This document shows positions 1-8,369 of a DNA stretch of 64,000 nucleotides, piece after piece. The notes under the pieces were generated by a model, which searched no databases, had not been told where the DNA came from, and saw only the letters and a program-made list of their open reading frames with translations. A program made the translations under genes and the position numbers. How positions within the stretch are numbered: the first letter of the stretch is position 1; every line of letters begins with the position of its first letter. The stretch is from an uncultured Clostridia bacterium (GTDB lineage: Bacteria; Bacillota; Clostridia; Oscillospirales; Ruminococcaceae): the NCBI GenBank assembly GCA_947389015.1, contig CANDVA010000002.1:149511-213510 (forward strand). Reading direction: 5' to 3'.

Positions 1-1026
1 TCGCTGCTCTACTACGCGGACAAAATGACAAAAGACCTCGGTGGCGCGAAGATCTACTTTAAGCGCGAGGATCTGAACCACACGGGCTCGCACAAGATCA
101 ACAACGTGCTCGGGCAGTGTCTGCTGGCGAAAAAAATGGGCAAAACGCGCATTATCGCCGAGACGGGCGCGGGTCAGCACGGCGTAGCGGCGGCGACCGC
201 GGCGGCGCTTATGGGACTGGAGTGCGAGGTTTTCATGGGCAAGGAGGACACGATACGTCAGGCGCTGAACGTATACAGAATGGAACTTCTCGGCGCTAAG
301 GTCAACCCCGTAACCACGGGAACTATGACCCTCAAGGACGCGGTAAACGAGGCTATGCGAGACTGGACTACGCGCGTTGATGATACGCTGTACGTTCTAG
401 GCTCGGTAATGGGTCCGCACCCGTTCCCGATGATCGTCCGCGACTTCCAGAGCGTTATCTCGAGAGAAGCGCGCGAGCAGATACTCGAGCTTGAGGGCAG
501 ACTGCCGACCGCCGTTATGGCGTGCGTTGGCGGCGGCTCGAACGCTATGGGAATGTTCTACAACTTCATAAACGACAAAGACGTACGGCTTATCGGTTGC
601 GAGGCGGCGGGACGCGGCGTTGACACGGGCGAGACAGCGGCGACTATCGCGACGGGATCTCTCGGAATTTTCCACGGAATGAAGTCGCTGTTCTGCCAGA
701 ACGAATACGGGCAGATAGCGCCCGTGTACTCGATATCGGCGGGCTTGGATTACCCGGGAATAGGTCCCGAGCACGCTCACCTGCACGAGATAGGACGCGC
801 CGAATACGTTCCCGTAACGGACGACGAGGCGGTAAACGCGTTTGAGTATATCGCGCGTACCGAGGGAATTATCAGCGCGATAGAGAGCGCGCACGCGGTC
901 GCGCATATGATGAAGATAGCACCCGCAATGAGCAAGGACGACATCATAATCTGCTGCCTGTCGGGGCGCGGGGACAAGGACGTTGCGGCAATCGCAAGAT
1001 ACAGGGGGATCGATCTACATGAATAA
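1..1026 (+). CDS. trpB: Tryptophan synthase beta chain, 5' end outside the window
   Basis: Condenses indole, delivered by the alpha subunit, with L-serine to make tryptophan; PLP enzyme of the cytosol. The open frame runs from base 1, before the first ATG at 25, and its first residues ([10 protein letters not shown]) align inside the conserved N-terminus of TrpB, so roughly 55 residues are missing. The PLP lysine lies in HTGSHKINN (fragment residue 32) and the phosphate-binding loop is GGGSNAMG. The 3' end overlaps trpA by 8 bases, the usual arrangement for translational coupling of the two subunits. Confidence 0.97.
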   Translation, partial: SLLYYADKMTKDLGGAKIYFKREDLNHTGSHKINNVLGQCLLAKKMGKTRIIAETGAGQHGVAAATAAALMGLECEVFMGKEDTIRQALNVYRMELLGAKVNPVTTGTMTLKDAVNEAMRDWTTRVDDTLYVLGSVMGPHPFPMIVRDFQSVISREAREQILELEGRLPTAVMACVGGGSNAMGMFYNFINDKDVRLIGCEAAGRGVDTGETAATIATGSLGIFHGMKSLFCQNEYGQIAPVYSISAGLDYPGIGPEHAHLHEIGRAEYVPVTDDEAVNAFEYIARTEGIISAIESAHAVAHMMKIAPAMSKDDIIICCLSGRGDKDVAAIARYRGIDLHE

Positions 1027-1795
1027 TTCAAGAATACAGGGCGCTTTCAAGGACAAAAAAGCGTTTATCGGCTTTCTGACGGCGGGAGACCCGACCTACG
1101 AAAGCTCGTTCGACAACATTATGGCAATGGTCAAAGCGGGCGCAGACCTTATCGAGATAGGAATTCCTTTCTCCGACCCGATAGCGGAGGGACCCGTTAT
1201 CCAGAACGCGGACGTTCGCGCACTCAGGGCGGGAATGACAACCGACAAGGCGTTCGAGCTTGCCGCGAGGGTTCGCGCAGAAACCGATATTCCGCTGGTG
1301 TTTATGACCTACCTTAACCCCGTATTCAAGTACGGGTACGACAAATTCTTCGCGAGGTGCGCAGAGATCGGCGTTGACGGGCTTATCTGCCCCGATATGC
1401 CGTTTGAGGAGAAGCGAGAAGCCGACGAGAGTGCAAAGTCTCACGGCATTTCGATCATCTCCATGATAGCCCCCACCTCCGAGGAGCGCATAAAGTCCAT
1501 CGCCGAGAACGCGGAGGGTTTTCTGTACATAGTTTCCTCGCTCGGAGTAACAGGCGTGCGCAGCGAGATCAAGACCGACCTCGCCTCAATTATGGAGAGC
1601 GTCAAGAAATACTCGCACGTTCCCGCGGCTATCGGTTTCGGTATCTCCACGCCCGAGCAGGCGGAAAAGATGTCCAAACTTGCGGACGGCGTTATCGTCG
1701 GTTCGGCGATAGTGCGGATAATCGAGAAGCACGGCGAGAATTCCGCGGACGAGATATACAATTACGTCAAGTCTATGACCGACGCGGTGCATTGA
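1019..1795 (+). CDS. trpA: Tryptophan synthase alpha chain
   Basis: Cleaves indole-3-glycerol phosphate to indole and glyceraldehyde 3-phosphate and channels indole to TrpB. The 258-residue product has the usual TrpA length. The catalytic Glu sits in [11 protein letters not shown], which also holds the conserved Asp, and the phosphate-binding glycines are in IGFGIS and [10 protein letters not shown] chose the ATG at 1019, inside the end of trpB, because AGGGGG precedes it and [10 protein letters not shown] matches family N-termini; an in-frame ATG at 983 would add residues with no family support. It is the last gene of the trp operon, followed by a hairpin. Confidence 0.97.
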   Translation: MNNSRIQGAFKDKKAFIGFLTAGDPTYESSFDNIMAMVKAGADLIEIGIPFSDPIAEGPVIQNADVRALRAGMTTDKAFELAARVRAETDIPLVFMTYLNPVFKYGYDKFFARCAEIGVDGLICPDMPFEEKREADESAKSHGISIISMIAPTSEERIKSIAENAEGFLYIVSSLGVTGVRSEIKTDLASIMESVKKYSHVPAAIGFGISTPEQAEKMSKLADGVIVGSAIVRIIEKHGENSADEIYNYVKSMTDAVH

Positions 1796-1833
1796 TATAG
1801 AACTGTTATTCTTACCAAAAGTATCCAAAAGTA

Positions 1834-1858
1834 AAGCCCGTGAAAATTTCACGGGCTT
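1834..1858 (+). terminator. Terminator-like hairpin after trpA
   Basis: Perfect 12-bp inverted repeat (AAGCCCGTGAAA with its complement) around one base, 38 bases after the trpA stop. The T tract is poor on both strands, so efficiency is uncertain. It could also serve the convergent small gene at 1865-2059. Confidence 0.55.
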
Positions 1859-1864
1859 AAACAT

Positions 1865-2059
1865 TTACTTAATGCTTTCAATGCGACCAAATTTAAATAG
1901 GCTCCACAAAAAATTGCAGGTCATCAGTCCATTGTGCCGACGTTCGACGTCTTTCCGAACTTCGTCGGTACCCCATTGCCGGTTTGGAGACCGGCCGCCG
2001 TCCTCATTCTGCGCCTCGATCAGCTTTGTATGATTGTCGTCAACCTCGTTTTTGTACAT
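1865..2059 (-). CDS. Small hypothetical protein (64 aa)
   Basis: I do not recognise this protein. It is hydrophilic and charged, with a C-terminal stretch FLWSLFKFGRIESIK that could form an amphipathic helix. The case for a real gene is its own promoter: TTGACA and TATAAT with an 18-base spacer lie 30-60 bases upstream. The ribosome binding site is weak (GGAAAA). It ends against the trpA terminator hairpin. It could be a decayed fragment of a longer gene. Confidence 0.4.
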   Translation of the reverse strand: MYKNEVDDNHTKLIEAQNEDGGRSPNRQWGTDEVRKDVERRHNGLMTCNFLWSLFKFGRIESIK

Positions 2060-2088
2060 TGCGCCGTTTTTCCATTCAACTATAAAAT

Positions 2089-2118
2089 ATTATAACATAA
2101 TCCTCCGAAAAATGTCAA
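2089..2118 (-). promoter_or_regulatory. Sigma-A promoter for the 64-aa ORF
   Basis: On the minus strand, -35 TTGACA (2113-2118) and -10 TATAAT (2089-2094) with an 18-base spacer; both hexamers match consensus. Confidence 0.7.
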
Positions 2119-2125
2119 GAAAGCG

Positions 2126-2656
2126 CTATTTATGAACCCCGCGGCTCTCCAATAACGCTTTCAGCTCCTCAACCGAGCCCGCCGAATACGAATCGTTATG
2201 CACAGCGAGAAATCTTTGACGGCTATCGACGTTTAGTCTTATGTAGACCGCGTTGTTCTGTTCAAAGTATTTATCCATTATTGAATACGAGTAACGCTCC
2301 TCGGCTTCAATTCCGTTTAACAAAAGCCTGCACAGAACGCAGTCGTCCAAAAACTCATACGTTCGGGGAGCTTTTACGCTCGGCATTTTTATCGACTTAA
2401 TGACCGAGAGTTTATTGAAAAATATGCTCCAGAAGATAAACAGCACGCCCATAACGAACGCTCCCGTTACTATAACGATATTGACATCGCCGCCCGAAGA
2501 TACCGCTCTGTACAGCGTTGTACCGCCGAGGATCAAAAGAATTACACCGCATAACGCGACAAAACAGATCGAGAAAGCGATACGCGGCGCTTTTCGACTG
2601 TGTTTCGCTGAAAAATCAATATCCTTTTCGGTGATCATTGTTCGGTTTGCGATCAT
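2126..2656 (-). CDS. YcxB-like membrane protein
   Basis: A 176-residue protein with two membrane helices (about residues 26-48 and 62-82), followed by a soluble domain with the pattern of YcxB-like proteins (YEFLDDCVLCRLLLNG, then a tyrosine-rich YSYSIMDKYF segment). Function of the family is unknown. The start is fixed by AGGAGAG seven bases upstream of the ATG at 2656. It has its own promoter and no operon partner. Confidence 0.65.
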   Translation of the reverse strand: MIANRTMITEKDIDFSAKHSRKAPRIAFSICFVALCGVILLILGGTTLYRAVSSGGDVNIVIVTGAFVMGVLFIFWSIFFNKLSVIKSIKMPSVKAPRTYEFLDDCVLCRLLLNGIEAEERYSYSIMDKYFEQNNAVYIRLNVDSRQRFLAVHNDSYSAGSVEELKALLESRGVHK

Positions 2657-2692
2657 AATTTTGCTCTCCTAACGGTTTTATTCAATGATATA

Positions 2693-2721
2693 ATTTTACC
2701 ATATCACCACCCAAAAGTCAA
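2693..2721 (-). promoter_or_regulatory. Promoter of the YcxB-like gene
   Basis: Minus-strand -35 TTGACT (2716-2721), 17-base spacer, -10 TAAAAT (2693-2698), about 35 bases before the start codon. Confidence 0.7.
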
Positions 2722-2769
2722 GCGCAAAAGAAAAACCAAACTTTATGAAACTCATGTAACAGATGTTAA

Positions 2770-2785
2770 GTTAGTTAAAACTAAC
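2770..2785. repeat. Short inverted repeat upstream of hydrogenase operon
   Basis: GTTAGTT and its complement AACTAAC separated by two bases. It lies between the divergent YcxB-like and hydrogenase genes and could be an operator; no protein partner can be named. Confidence 0.35.
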
Positions 2786-2814
2786 CATTTAAAAAACCTA
2801 AAATTTGTCATTTT

Positions 2815-2854
2815 TTGTGAAAAATCCACAAAAAGCTTGTTAAAAATTCTACAA
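2815..2854. promoter_or_regulatory. Rex-like operator region
   Basis: The 18-base element at 2837-2854 reads TTGTTAAAAATTCTACAA and matches the clostridial Rex consensus TTGTTAA-N4-TTAACAA at 12 of 14 defined positions. A second TTGTG...CACAA element, one base short of canonical spacing, lies at 2815-2831. Rex is an NADH/NAD+-sensing repressor of fermentative and hydrogenase genes in clostridia, which fits the downstream operon. The rex gene itself is not in the window. Confidence 0.5.
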
Positions 2855-2884
2855 TGAAATAATTCTCAAATGAAGTCTTATTTA

Positions 2885-2913
2885 TAGACTTTTTGTTGAA
2901 TATATGGTATAAT
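2885..2913 (+). promoter_or_regulatory. Promoter of the hydrogenase operon
   Basis: -10 TATAAT at 2908-2913 with a weaker -35 TAGACT at 2885-2890 (17-base spacer). The transcript would have a leader of about 90 bases. Confidence 0.55.
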
Positions 2914-3011
2914 ACATAAGGATATATCGTGCGGCGCATAAATAAAATAACGATATATAGATTGTTTAAAGTCCGCCCGGAGGCGGTAAAATTATTCAAG
3001 GAGGCTATAAC

Positions 3012-3506
3012 ATGGCTTTTAAAAAGAGCGCTGTTCCCTTTTCGGGAACGCCCGAGCAGGAGGAAAAGCTCAAAGCGGTCATCGCCGAGCATAAGGACGA
3101 TCCGGGTGCGCTGATGCCTATTCTTCAGAAGGCTCAGGACATTTACGGCTACCTTCCCATCGAGGTGCAGACTATGATAGCGGATGCGATGGAAATTCCG
3201 TTGGAGAAGGTGTACGGAGTCGTTACCTTCTACGCGCAGTTCTCCATTAATCCGAAAGGACAGTACAAAATTTCCGTATGTCTGGGAACGGCTTGCTATG
3301 TAAAAGGTTCGGGCGACATCTTCAACAAGCTTCAGGAAAAGCTCGGTATCGGAAGCGGCGAGATCACTCCCGACGGAAAGTTCTCTCTGGACGCGTGCCG
3401 CTGTATCGGCGCGTGCGGACTTGCTCCCGTACTCACCGTCAACGAGGACGTTTACGGCAGACTTACCGTTGACGACGTTGATAAGATACTCGAAAAGTAC
3501 AATTAA
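3012..3506 (+). CDS. hydC: Hydrogenase subunit, NuoE-like [2Fe-2S] protein
   Basis: A 164-residue thioredoxin-like ferredoxin of the NuoE/HydC/HndA family. The [2Fe-2S] ligands are visible as C-x4-C in CLGTAC and C-x3-C in CRCIGACG. It passes electrons between NADH-oxidising HydB and catalytic HydA in the soluble [FeFe] hydrogenase trimer. The start follows CAAGGAGG by eight bases. It is the first gene of the operon hydC-hydB-hydA, which is preceded by the Rex-like operator. Confidence 0.95.
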   Translation: MAFKKSAVPFSGTPEQEEKLKAVIAEHKDDPGALMPILQKAQDIYGYLPIEVQTMIADAMEIPLEKVYGVVTFYAQFSINPKGQYKISVCLGTACYVKGSGDIFNKLQEKLGIGSGEITPDGKFSLDACRCIGACGLAPVLTVNEDVYGRLTVDDVDKILEKYN

Positions 3507-3565
3507 ACATAATTAAGTACTGTTAGGTACATAGAATTCCGATTTAAAGAAAGGAAATCTTTAAG

Positions 3566-5440
3566 ATGAATGTGATCAAAACAATAGACGAGCTTAACGC
3601 TATCAAAGCCGCGGCGGCGGAGGTCGTAAACGTCCGCGTTGAGGGCAAGGACAGCGGCGTTAAGGACGTCCTGGTCTGCGGCGGTACGGGCTGTACGTCG
3701 TCGGGCTCTATGAATATCATCAAAAAGCTCGAGGAAGAGATCGAGCGCAACGGTCTTAAGGACAAGGTGAATATTATCAAGACGGGCTGCTTCGGTCTGT
3801 GCGCGCTGGGTCCTATCATGATCGTATATCCCGAGGGAACGTTTTACTCCAAAATGGAGGTCGACCATATCCCCGAGATCGTTGAGAGCCACCTCAAGGA
3901 CGGCGTTCCCGTCAAAAAATATCTCTACGCGGAGACCGTTGAGGGCGACACCATCAAATCGCTTAATGATACCGCTTTCTACGCAAAGCAGCACCGCGTG
4001 GCGCTCCGCAACTGCGGACTTATCTCTCCCGAGCATATTGAGGAGTACATAGCGCGCGACGGATATCAGGCTTTGCATAAGGTTCTTACTTCAATGTCGC
4101 AGGACGACGTTATCAACTGTCTGCTGGCTTCTGGGCTCAGAGGACGCGGCGGCGCGGGTTTTCCGACGGGAAGAAAATGGCAGTTCGCAAAGGCTTCGCA
4201 GAACGAGCAGAAGTACGTCTGCTGCAACGCCGACGAGGGCGACCCCGGAGCGTTTATGGATCGTTCCGTACTCGAGGGCGATCCCCACAGCGTTATCGAG
4301 GCTATGGCTATCGCGGGCTACGCTATCGGCGCCAATCAGGGTTATATCTACGTCCGCGCGGAGTACCCGATCGCCGTTGAGCGTCTGGAGATCGCTATCA
4401 AGCAGGCGGAAGAAGCGGGAATGCTCGGCGATAATATCTTCGGCACGGGCTTCAAGTTCCACCTTGGTCTGAGACTGGGTGCCGGCGCGTTCGTATGCGG
4501 CGAGGAGACCGCTCTGATGACCTCTATCGAGGGCAACCGCGGCGAGCCGAGATGCCGTCCTCCTTTCCCCGCTGTAAAGGGTCTGTTCGGCAAACCCACC
4601 ATTCTCAACAACGTTGAGACCTACGCTAACGTAGCGCAGATAATCCTCAAGGGTCCCGAGTGGTTCGCGGCTATGGGTACCGAAAAATCCAAGGGCACCA
4701 AGGTATTCGCGCTCGGCGGCAAGATCCACAACACGGGTCTGGTAGAGGTTCCCATGGGTACGACGCTGCGTACCGTTATCGAGGAGATCGGCGGCGGTAT
4801 CCCGAACGGCAAGAAGTTCAAGGCTGCTCAGACGGGAGGACCTTCGGGCGGCTGTATTCCTCCTCAGCATCTGGATATCCCGATCGACTACGATAACCTT
4901 ATCGCTATCGGCTCTATGATGGGCTCGGGCGGACTTATCGTTATGGACGAGGACAACTGTATGGTGGACATCGCCAAGTTCTTCCTCGAATTCACCGTTG
5001 ACGAGAGCTGCGGTAAGTGTACGCCGTGCCGTATCGGTACGAAGAGAATGTACGAGATACTTACCAAGATCACCGAGGGCAAGGCTACCATGGAAGATCT
5101 TGACAAGCTCGAGAAGCTTTGCTACTACATCAAGGACAACGCGCTGTGCGGTCTCGGTCAGACGGCTCCCAACCCCGTATTGTCCACTCTGCGTTACTTT
5201 AAGGACGAGTACATCGCTCACGTTAAGGATAAGAAGTGCCCCGCGGGCGTCTGCAAGAGCCTGCTCGCGTACAAGATCGACCCCGACAAGTGCAAGGGCT
5301 GCTCGCTCTGCGCGAAGAAGTGTCCCGTGGGCGCTATCAGCGGCGAGCTGAGAAATCCGTTCACTATCGATACCAACAAGTGCATCAAGTGCGGCGTCTG
5401 CGCGTCCAACTGTAAGTTCGGCGCGATCAGCAAGTCCTAA
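3566..5440 (+). CDS. hydB: Hydrogenase subunit, NuoF-like flavoprotein
   Basis: The 624-residue NADH-binding subunit. Domains in order: N-terminal thioredoxin-like [2Fe-2S] domain (GGTGCTSSGS near residue 40, GCFGLCALGP near 75); NADH-binding GRGGAGFPTGRKW (about 195); FMN-binding CNADEGDPGAF (about 220); the [4Fe-4S] site ESCGKCTPCR with a distal Cys in NALCGLG; and a C-terminal pair of [4Fe-4S] motifs (CKGCSLCAKKCP and CIKCGVCASNC). This layout is that of HydB in trimeric hydrogenases, either electron-bifurcating or simply NADH-linked; sequence alone does not settle which. GGAAA precedes the ATG. Confidence 0.95.
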   Translation: MNVIKTIDELNAIKAAAAEVVNVRVEGKDSGVKDVLVCGGTGCTSSGSMNIIKKLEEEIERNGLKDKVNIIKTGCFGLCALGPIMIVYPEGTFYSKMEVDHIPEIVESHLKDGVPVKKYLYAETVEGDTIKSLNDTAFYAKQHRVALRNCGLISPEHIEEYIARDGYQALHKVLTSMSQDDVINCLLASGLRGRGGAGFPTGRKWQFAKASQNEQKYVCCNADEGDPGAFMDRSVLEGDPHSVIEAMAIAGYAIGANQGYIYVRAEYPIAVERLEIAIKQAEEAGMLGDNIFGTGFKFHLGLRLGAGAFVCGEETALMTSIEGNRGEPRCRPPFPAVKGLFGKPTILNNVETYANVAQIILKGPEWFAAMGTEKSKGTKVFALGGKIHNTGLVEVPMGTTLRTVIEEIGGGIPNGKKFKAAQTGGPSGGCIPPQHLDIPIDYDNLIAIGSMMGSGGLIVMDEDNCMVDIAKFFLEFTVDESCGKCTPCRIGTKRMYEILTKITEGKATMEDLDKLEKLCYYIKDNALCGLGQTAPNPVLSTLRYFKDEYIAHVKDKKCPAGVCKSLLAYKIDPDKCKGCSLCAKKCPVGAISGELRNPFTIDTNKCIKCGVCASNCKFGAISKS

Positions 5441-5461
5441 CAGGAAAGGAGTAAAAAAGTT

Positions 5462-7201
5462 ATGGTTAATATCAAAATTAACGGCGTGGATTATTCCGTT
5501 CCCGAGGGCAGCACGATCCTTGAGGCAGCGAGAACAGCAGGTATCAAGATCCCTACGCTGTGTTATCTTAAGGATATCAACGCTATCGGCGCGTGCCGTA
5601 TCTGCGTCGTCGAGGTAAAGGGCGCGAGAAGCCTTGTCGCTTCGTGCGTTTACCCCGTAAACGAGGGCATGGAGGTGTTCACAAACACTCCCAAGGTCAT
5701 CGAAAGCCGCAAGACCACTCTGGAGCTTATCCTCTCCAACCACAAGAAGGAGTGTCTGTCCTGCGTAAGAAGCGGCTCATGCGAGCTTCAGGAGCTGTGC
5801 AACGAGTACGGCGTTGAGGAGAACAGATTCGAGGGCGAAAATCCCGCCGTCGAGCTTGACGACAGCGCTATGCATATGACCCGCGATAACTCCAAGTGCA
5901 TTCTTTGCCGCCGCTGTGTGGCAGCCTGCGGAGTTACTCAGGGTATCGGCGTTATCGGCGCGAACGAGCGCGGTTTTGCTACCCAGATCGCGTCTCCGTT
6001 TGATATGGGACTTGCCGATACGGCTTGCGTTTCCTGCGGTCAGTGTATCGTGGCTTGTCCCACGGGAGCGCTCACCGAAAAGGACGATACGCAGAAGGTG
6101 CTTGACGCTATCGCCGATCCTGATAAGTTCGTCGTAGTACAGGCGGCTCCCGCGGTACGCGCGTCGCTTGGCGAGGCGTTTGATCTGCCCGTAGGCACAA
6201 ACGTCGAGGGCAAGATGATCGCGGCTATGCGCAGACTCGGTTTCGATAAGGTATTCGACACCAACTTCTCGGCTGACCTCACCATTATGGAGGAGGCTCA
6301 CGAGTTCCTTGACCGCGTTCAGAACGGCGGCACTCTGCCGATGATCACCTCCTGCTCGCCCGGTTGGATACGCTACTGTGAAAACTATTTCCCCGAGTTT
6401 ATACCCAATCTGTCGACCTGCAAGTCGCCGCAGCAGATGTTCGGCGCGGTAGTCAAGACCTATTACGCTCAGAAGCTCGGCAAGAACCCCGAGGATATCG
6501 TAAGCGTTTCCGTAATGCCTTGTACCGCTAAAAAGTACGAGATCAACCGTGACGATCAGTCCGCGGCGGGTATCCCCGATCTGGATATCACTATCACGAC
6601 CCGCGAGCTCTCGCGCCTCATCAAGAAAACGGGCATTATGTTCAACGACCTGCCCGACGAGGAATGCGATTCCCCGCTCGGCACGGGTACCGGCGCTGCC
6701 GTTATCTTCGGCGCGACGGGCGGCGTTATGGAAGCGGCTTTGCGTACCGCGGTATGGAAGCTCACGGGCGAGAAAGCCGATTCGCCTATCGAGTTTAAGG
6801 ATGTTCGCGGAGTAGAGGGCATAAAGGAAGCTACCTACAACGTCGGTGGTAAAGAAGTCAAGGTCGCTGTCGCGAGCGGTCTGGCGAACGCCAAAGCGTT
6901 GCTCAAAAAGGTTAAAGCGGGCGAAGCGGATTATCACTTTATCGAGATCATGGCTTGTCCCGGCGGCTGCGTAAACGGCGGCGGACAGATTATTCTCCCC
7001 GCATCCGTGAAAAACTTCACCGATATCAGAGCAGAACGCGCAAAGGTGCTGTACGATATTGACAGCGCGAACAAGATGCGCTGCTCGCACGAAAACCCTG
7101 ACGTTAAGGCGGTTTACGACGAGTTCTTCGGCGAGCCGAATTCTCATAAGGCTCACGAGGTACTTCACACGAGCTATAAGGCTCAGAAACTGTACAGATA
7201 A
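5462..7201 (+). CDS. hydA: [FeFe] hydrogenase catalytic subunit
   Basis: A 579-residue catalytic subunit that reduces protons to H2 and so disposes of fermentation electrons. It carries an N-terminal plant-type [2Fe-2S] domain (Cys near residues 34, 45, 48 and 61), a His-Cys [4Fe-4S] domain (HKKECLSC...C), two [4Fe-4S] clusters (CILCRRC, CVSCGQCIVACP) and the H-cluster domain with L2 MPCTAKKYE and L3 EIMACPGGCVNGGGQ. The L1 motif reads TSCSPGW, with serine where the textbook motif TSCCPGW has its second cysteine. GGAAAGGAG lies upstream of the ATG, and a strong terminator follows. Confidence 0.96.
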   Translation: MVNIKINGVDYSVPEGSTILEAARTAGIKIPTLCYLKDINAIGACRICVVEVKGARSLVASCVYPVNEGMEVFTNTPKVIESRKTTLELILSNHKKECLSCVRSGSCELQELCNEYGVEENRFEGENPAVELDDSAMHMTRDNSKCILCRRCVAACGVTQGIGVIGANERGFATQIASPFDMGLADTACVSCGQCIVACPTGALTEKDDTQKVLDAIADPDKFVVVQAAPAVRASLGEAFDLPVGTNVEGKMIAAMRRLGFDKVFDTNFSADLTIMEEAHEFLDRVQNGGTLPMITSCSPGWIRYCENYFPEFIPNLSTCKSPQQMFGAVVKTYYAQKLGKNPEDIVSVSVMPCTAKKYEINRDDQSAAGIPDLDITITTRELSRLIKKTGIMFNDLPDEECDSPLGTGTGAAVIFGATGGVMEAALRTAVWKLTGEKADSPIEFKDVRGVEGIKEATYNVGGKEVKVAVASGLANAKALLKKVKAGEADYHFIEIMACPGGCVNGGGQIILPASVKNFTDIRAERAKVLYDIDSANKMRCSHENPDVKAVYDEFFGEPNSHKAHEVLHTSYKAQKLYR

Positions 7202-7220
7202 TCGGTTTTGCATTTAAAAC

Positions 7221-7259
7221 AAATATGGTGTCGGGAAAACGCCTGACACCATATTTTTT
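7221..7259 (+). terminator. Terminator of the hydrogenase operon
   Basis: Hairpin ATATGGTGTC...GACACCATAT followed by a T-rich run, 20 bases after the hydA stop. Confidence 0.85.
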
Positions 7260-7278
7260 ATTTTAAAGCAGCAATTTT

Positions 7279-7401
7279 TTATTGCAAGCAAACCTCAAGC
7301 AATCCTATTACCCTGCCAAAGGAATAAAATAAGACGAACTGCGGAATAAATAAACACATCACCTCATTGTATATGTAAAGCAGCTTATTTGATTTTTTCA
7401 T
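7279..7401 (-). CDS. 40-aa hydrophobic peptide
   Basis: I do not recognise this peptide, but the signals around it are those of an expressed gene. It starts MKKSNKLLYIY and continues into a hydrophobic segment (VMCLFIPQFVLFYSFGRVIGLL) that could span or bind the membrane. GGGAGGGG sits nine bases before the ATG at 7401, and a near-perfect promoter lies 75-100 bases upstream. A longer in-frame reading to 7557 has no ribosome binding site and runs through that promoter. It is divergent from the XRE regulator at 7548. A small membrane peptide or a toxin of a regulator-linked pair are possibilities. Confidence 0.5.
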   Translation of the reverse strand: MKKSNKLLYIYNEVMCLFIPQFVLFYSFGRVIGLLEVCLQ

Positions 7402-7474
7402 TAAGATACCCCTCCCGATCAAACCGTATTCACCAGCCTGCTGTCGAAAAATGCCGCTTATGACCTTAAAATAT

Positions 7475-7503
7475 ATTATAGCGGATTTTACGCTAAAAGT
7501 CAA
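7475..7503 (-). promoter_or_regulatory. Promoter of the 40-aa peptide
   Basis: Minus-strand -35 TTGACT (7498-7503), 17-base spacer, -10 TATAAT (7475-7480). It lies 45 bases from the start of the divergent XRE gene, so the regulator could act here. Confidence 0.75.
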
Positions 7504-7547
7504 GCCCTTTTTTAAAAAATACGTATAATAAAAAGGGTGATAACCGA

Positions 7548-7769
7548 ATGACGACACATTACAGAAGAATACGAGACCTTCGCGAAGACAACGACCTCAA
7601 GCAGCGGGAGCTTGCCGAAATACTCGGATGCAGCCAGCGGGTGTACAGCAACTACGAACGCGGCGACCTCGACATACCTACCGAGGTACTGATAAAGCTT
7701 GCTCAGCATTACAACACAAGCGTGGATTATATCTTAGGGCTGACCGATAACAGAATGCCGTATAAATAA
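7548..7769 (+). CDS. XRE-family HTH transcriptional regulator
   Basis: A 73-residue single-domain DNA-binding protein. The helix-turn-helix spans about residues 19-45 (LKQRELAEILGCSQRVYSNYERG), typical of Cro/C1-type repressors, and the C-terminal TSVDYILGLTDN is the usual end of this domain. AAAGGG precedes the ATG and TATAAT lies at 7524-7529. It is divergent from the 40-aa peptide gene and shares the intergenic region with its promoter. Confidence 0.85.
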   Translation: MTTHYRRIRDLREDNDLKQRELAEILGCSQRVYSNYERGDLDIPTEVLIKLAQHYNTSVDYILGLTDNRMPYK

Positions 7770-7814
7770 CATAGGGCTTCTGCAAGCCCCCGTGAACTAT
7801 TTTTTTATAAAGCA

Positions 7815-7845
7815 CAAAAAGGCTGCGCGTATGCACAGCCTTTTT
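7815..7845. terminator. Bidirectional terminator
   Basis: AAAGGCTG...CAGCCTTT with A and T runs on either side, placed between the XRE gene and the convergent 47-aa gene. It can serve both. Confidence 0.8.
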
Positions 7846-7859
7846 CATCGTATACCGTT

Positions 7860-8003
7860 TTACGCAACGCCTGTGTTAGCCGCTACAAGGAACCACGGGT
7901 TCTCGTCGTCCATATCCATATTGCCCTTGTATTCTTCGGAGATCGTTACATTCTCGAAACGGTTGTCCTGCTCTTCCTCTAATATGATTTCGTTGTTTTC
8001 CAT
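7860..8003 (-). CDS. 47-aa acidic peptide
   Basis: A small, strongly acidic peptide (ENNEIILEEEQDNRFENV at the front) ending in a less charged tail, NPWFLVAANTGVA. I do not recognise it. The ATG at 8003 follows AAAGGGG by nine bases; a longer in-frame reading to 8072 has no such signal. A promoter with TTGACT and TATATT lies upstream and a terminator downstream, so this is a single-gene transcription unit. The charged front and hydrophobic end recall RiPP precursors, but no modifying enzyme or exporter is adjacent, so that remains a guess. Confidence 0.55.
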   Translation of the reverse strand: MENNEIILEEEQDNRFENVTISEEYKGNMDMDDENPWFLVAANTGVA

Positions 8004-8078
8004 AATAGTTACCCCTTTCTTATATGTCTGTTCTACACGGAGGCTTTTTATTTTTATATTGTTTCGCCTCACACCTAT

Positions 8079-8107
8079 AATATAGCATTTAAAATCAAAA
8101 TAGTCAA
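8079..8107 (-). promoter_or_regulatory. Promoter of the 47-aa peptide
   Basis: Minus-strand -35 TTGACT (8102-8107), 17-base spacer, -10 TATATT (8079-8084). Confidence 0.7.
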
Positions 8108-8335
8108 TAGTTTTAAAACAAATTCGTAGCTTTAAAAAATAATTCCCAAAAACAGGGGACAGTTTTTAGCGATAATCCACAAATAAAATGATATTTCTTT
8201 GTCAATATAGACCAAATCTTTCCCTTGATATTATTATAAAAATCTTTTATAAACAATATTTTTGAGCGCAAACCGATAAATATCGGCAAATTATTACAAA
8301 AAGGTTACAATTAAATTACAGTTTTGTAACAATCA

Positions 8336-8363
8336 TTGACATTACAAAAAAATATGATAAAAT
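8336..8363 (+). promoter_or_regulatory. Promoter of an intergenic small RNA
   Basis: -35 TTGACA (8336-8341) and -10 TAAAAT (8358-8363), 16-base spacer. No coding gene follows on this strand. Confidence 0.65.
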
Positions 8364-8369
8364 ATAGTT

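Noticed and set aside
4091..5743. 550-aa open frame antisense to hydB
   Set aside because: Shadow of the GC-rich hydB gene; composition rich in Arg, Leu, Val and Asp without family motifs and no ribosome binding site.
5777..7213. 478-aa open frame antisense to hydA
   Set aside because: Shadow frame of hydA; no recognisable domain.
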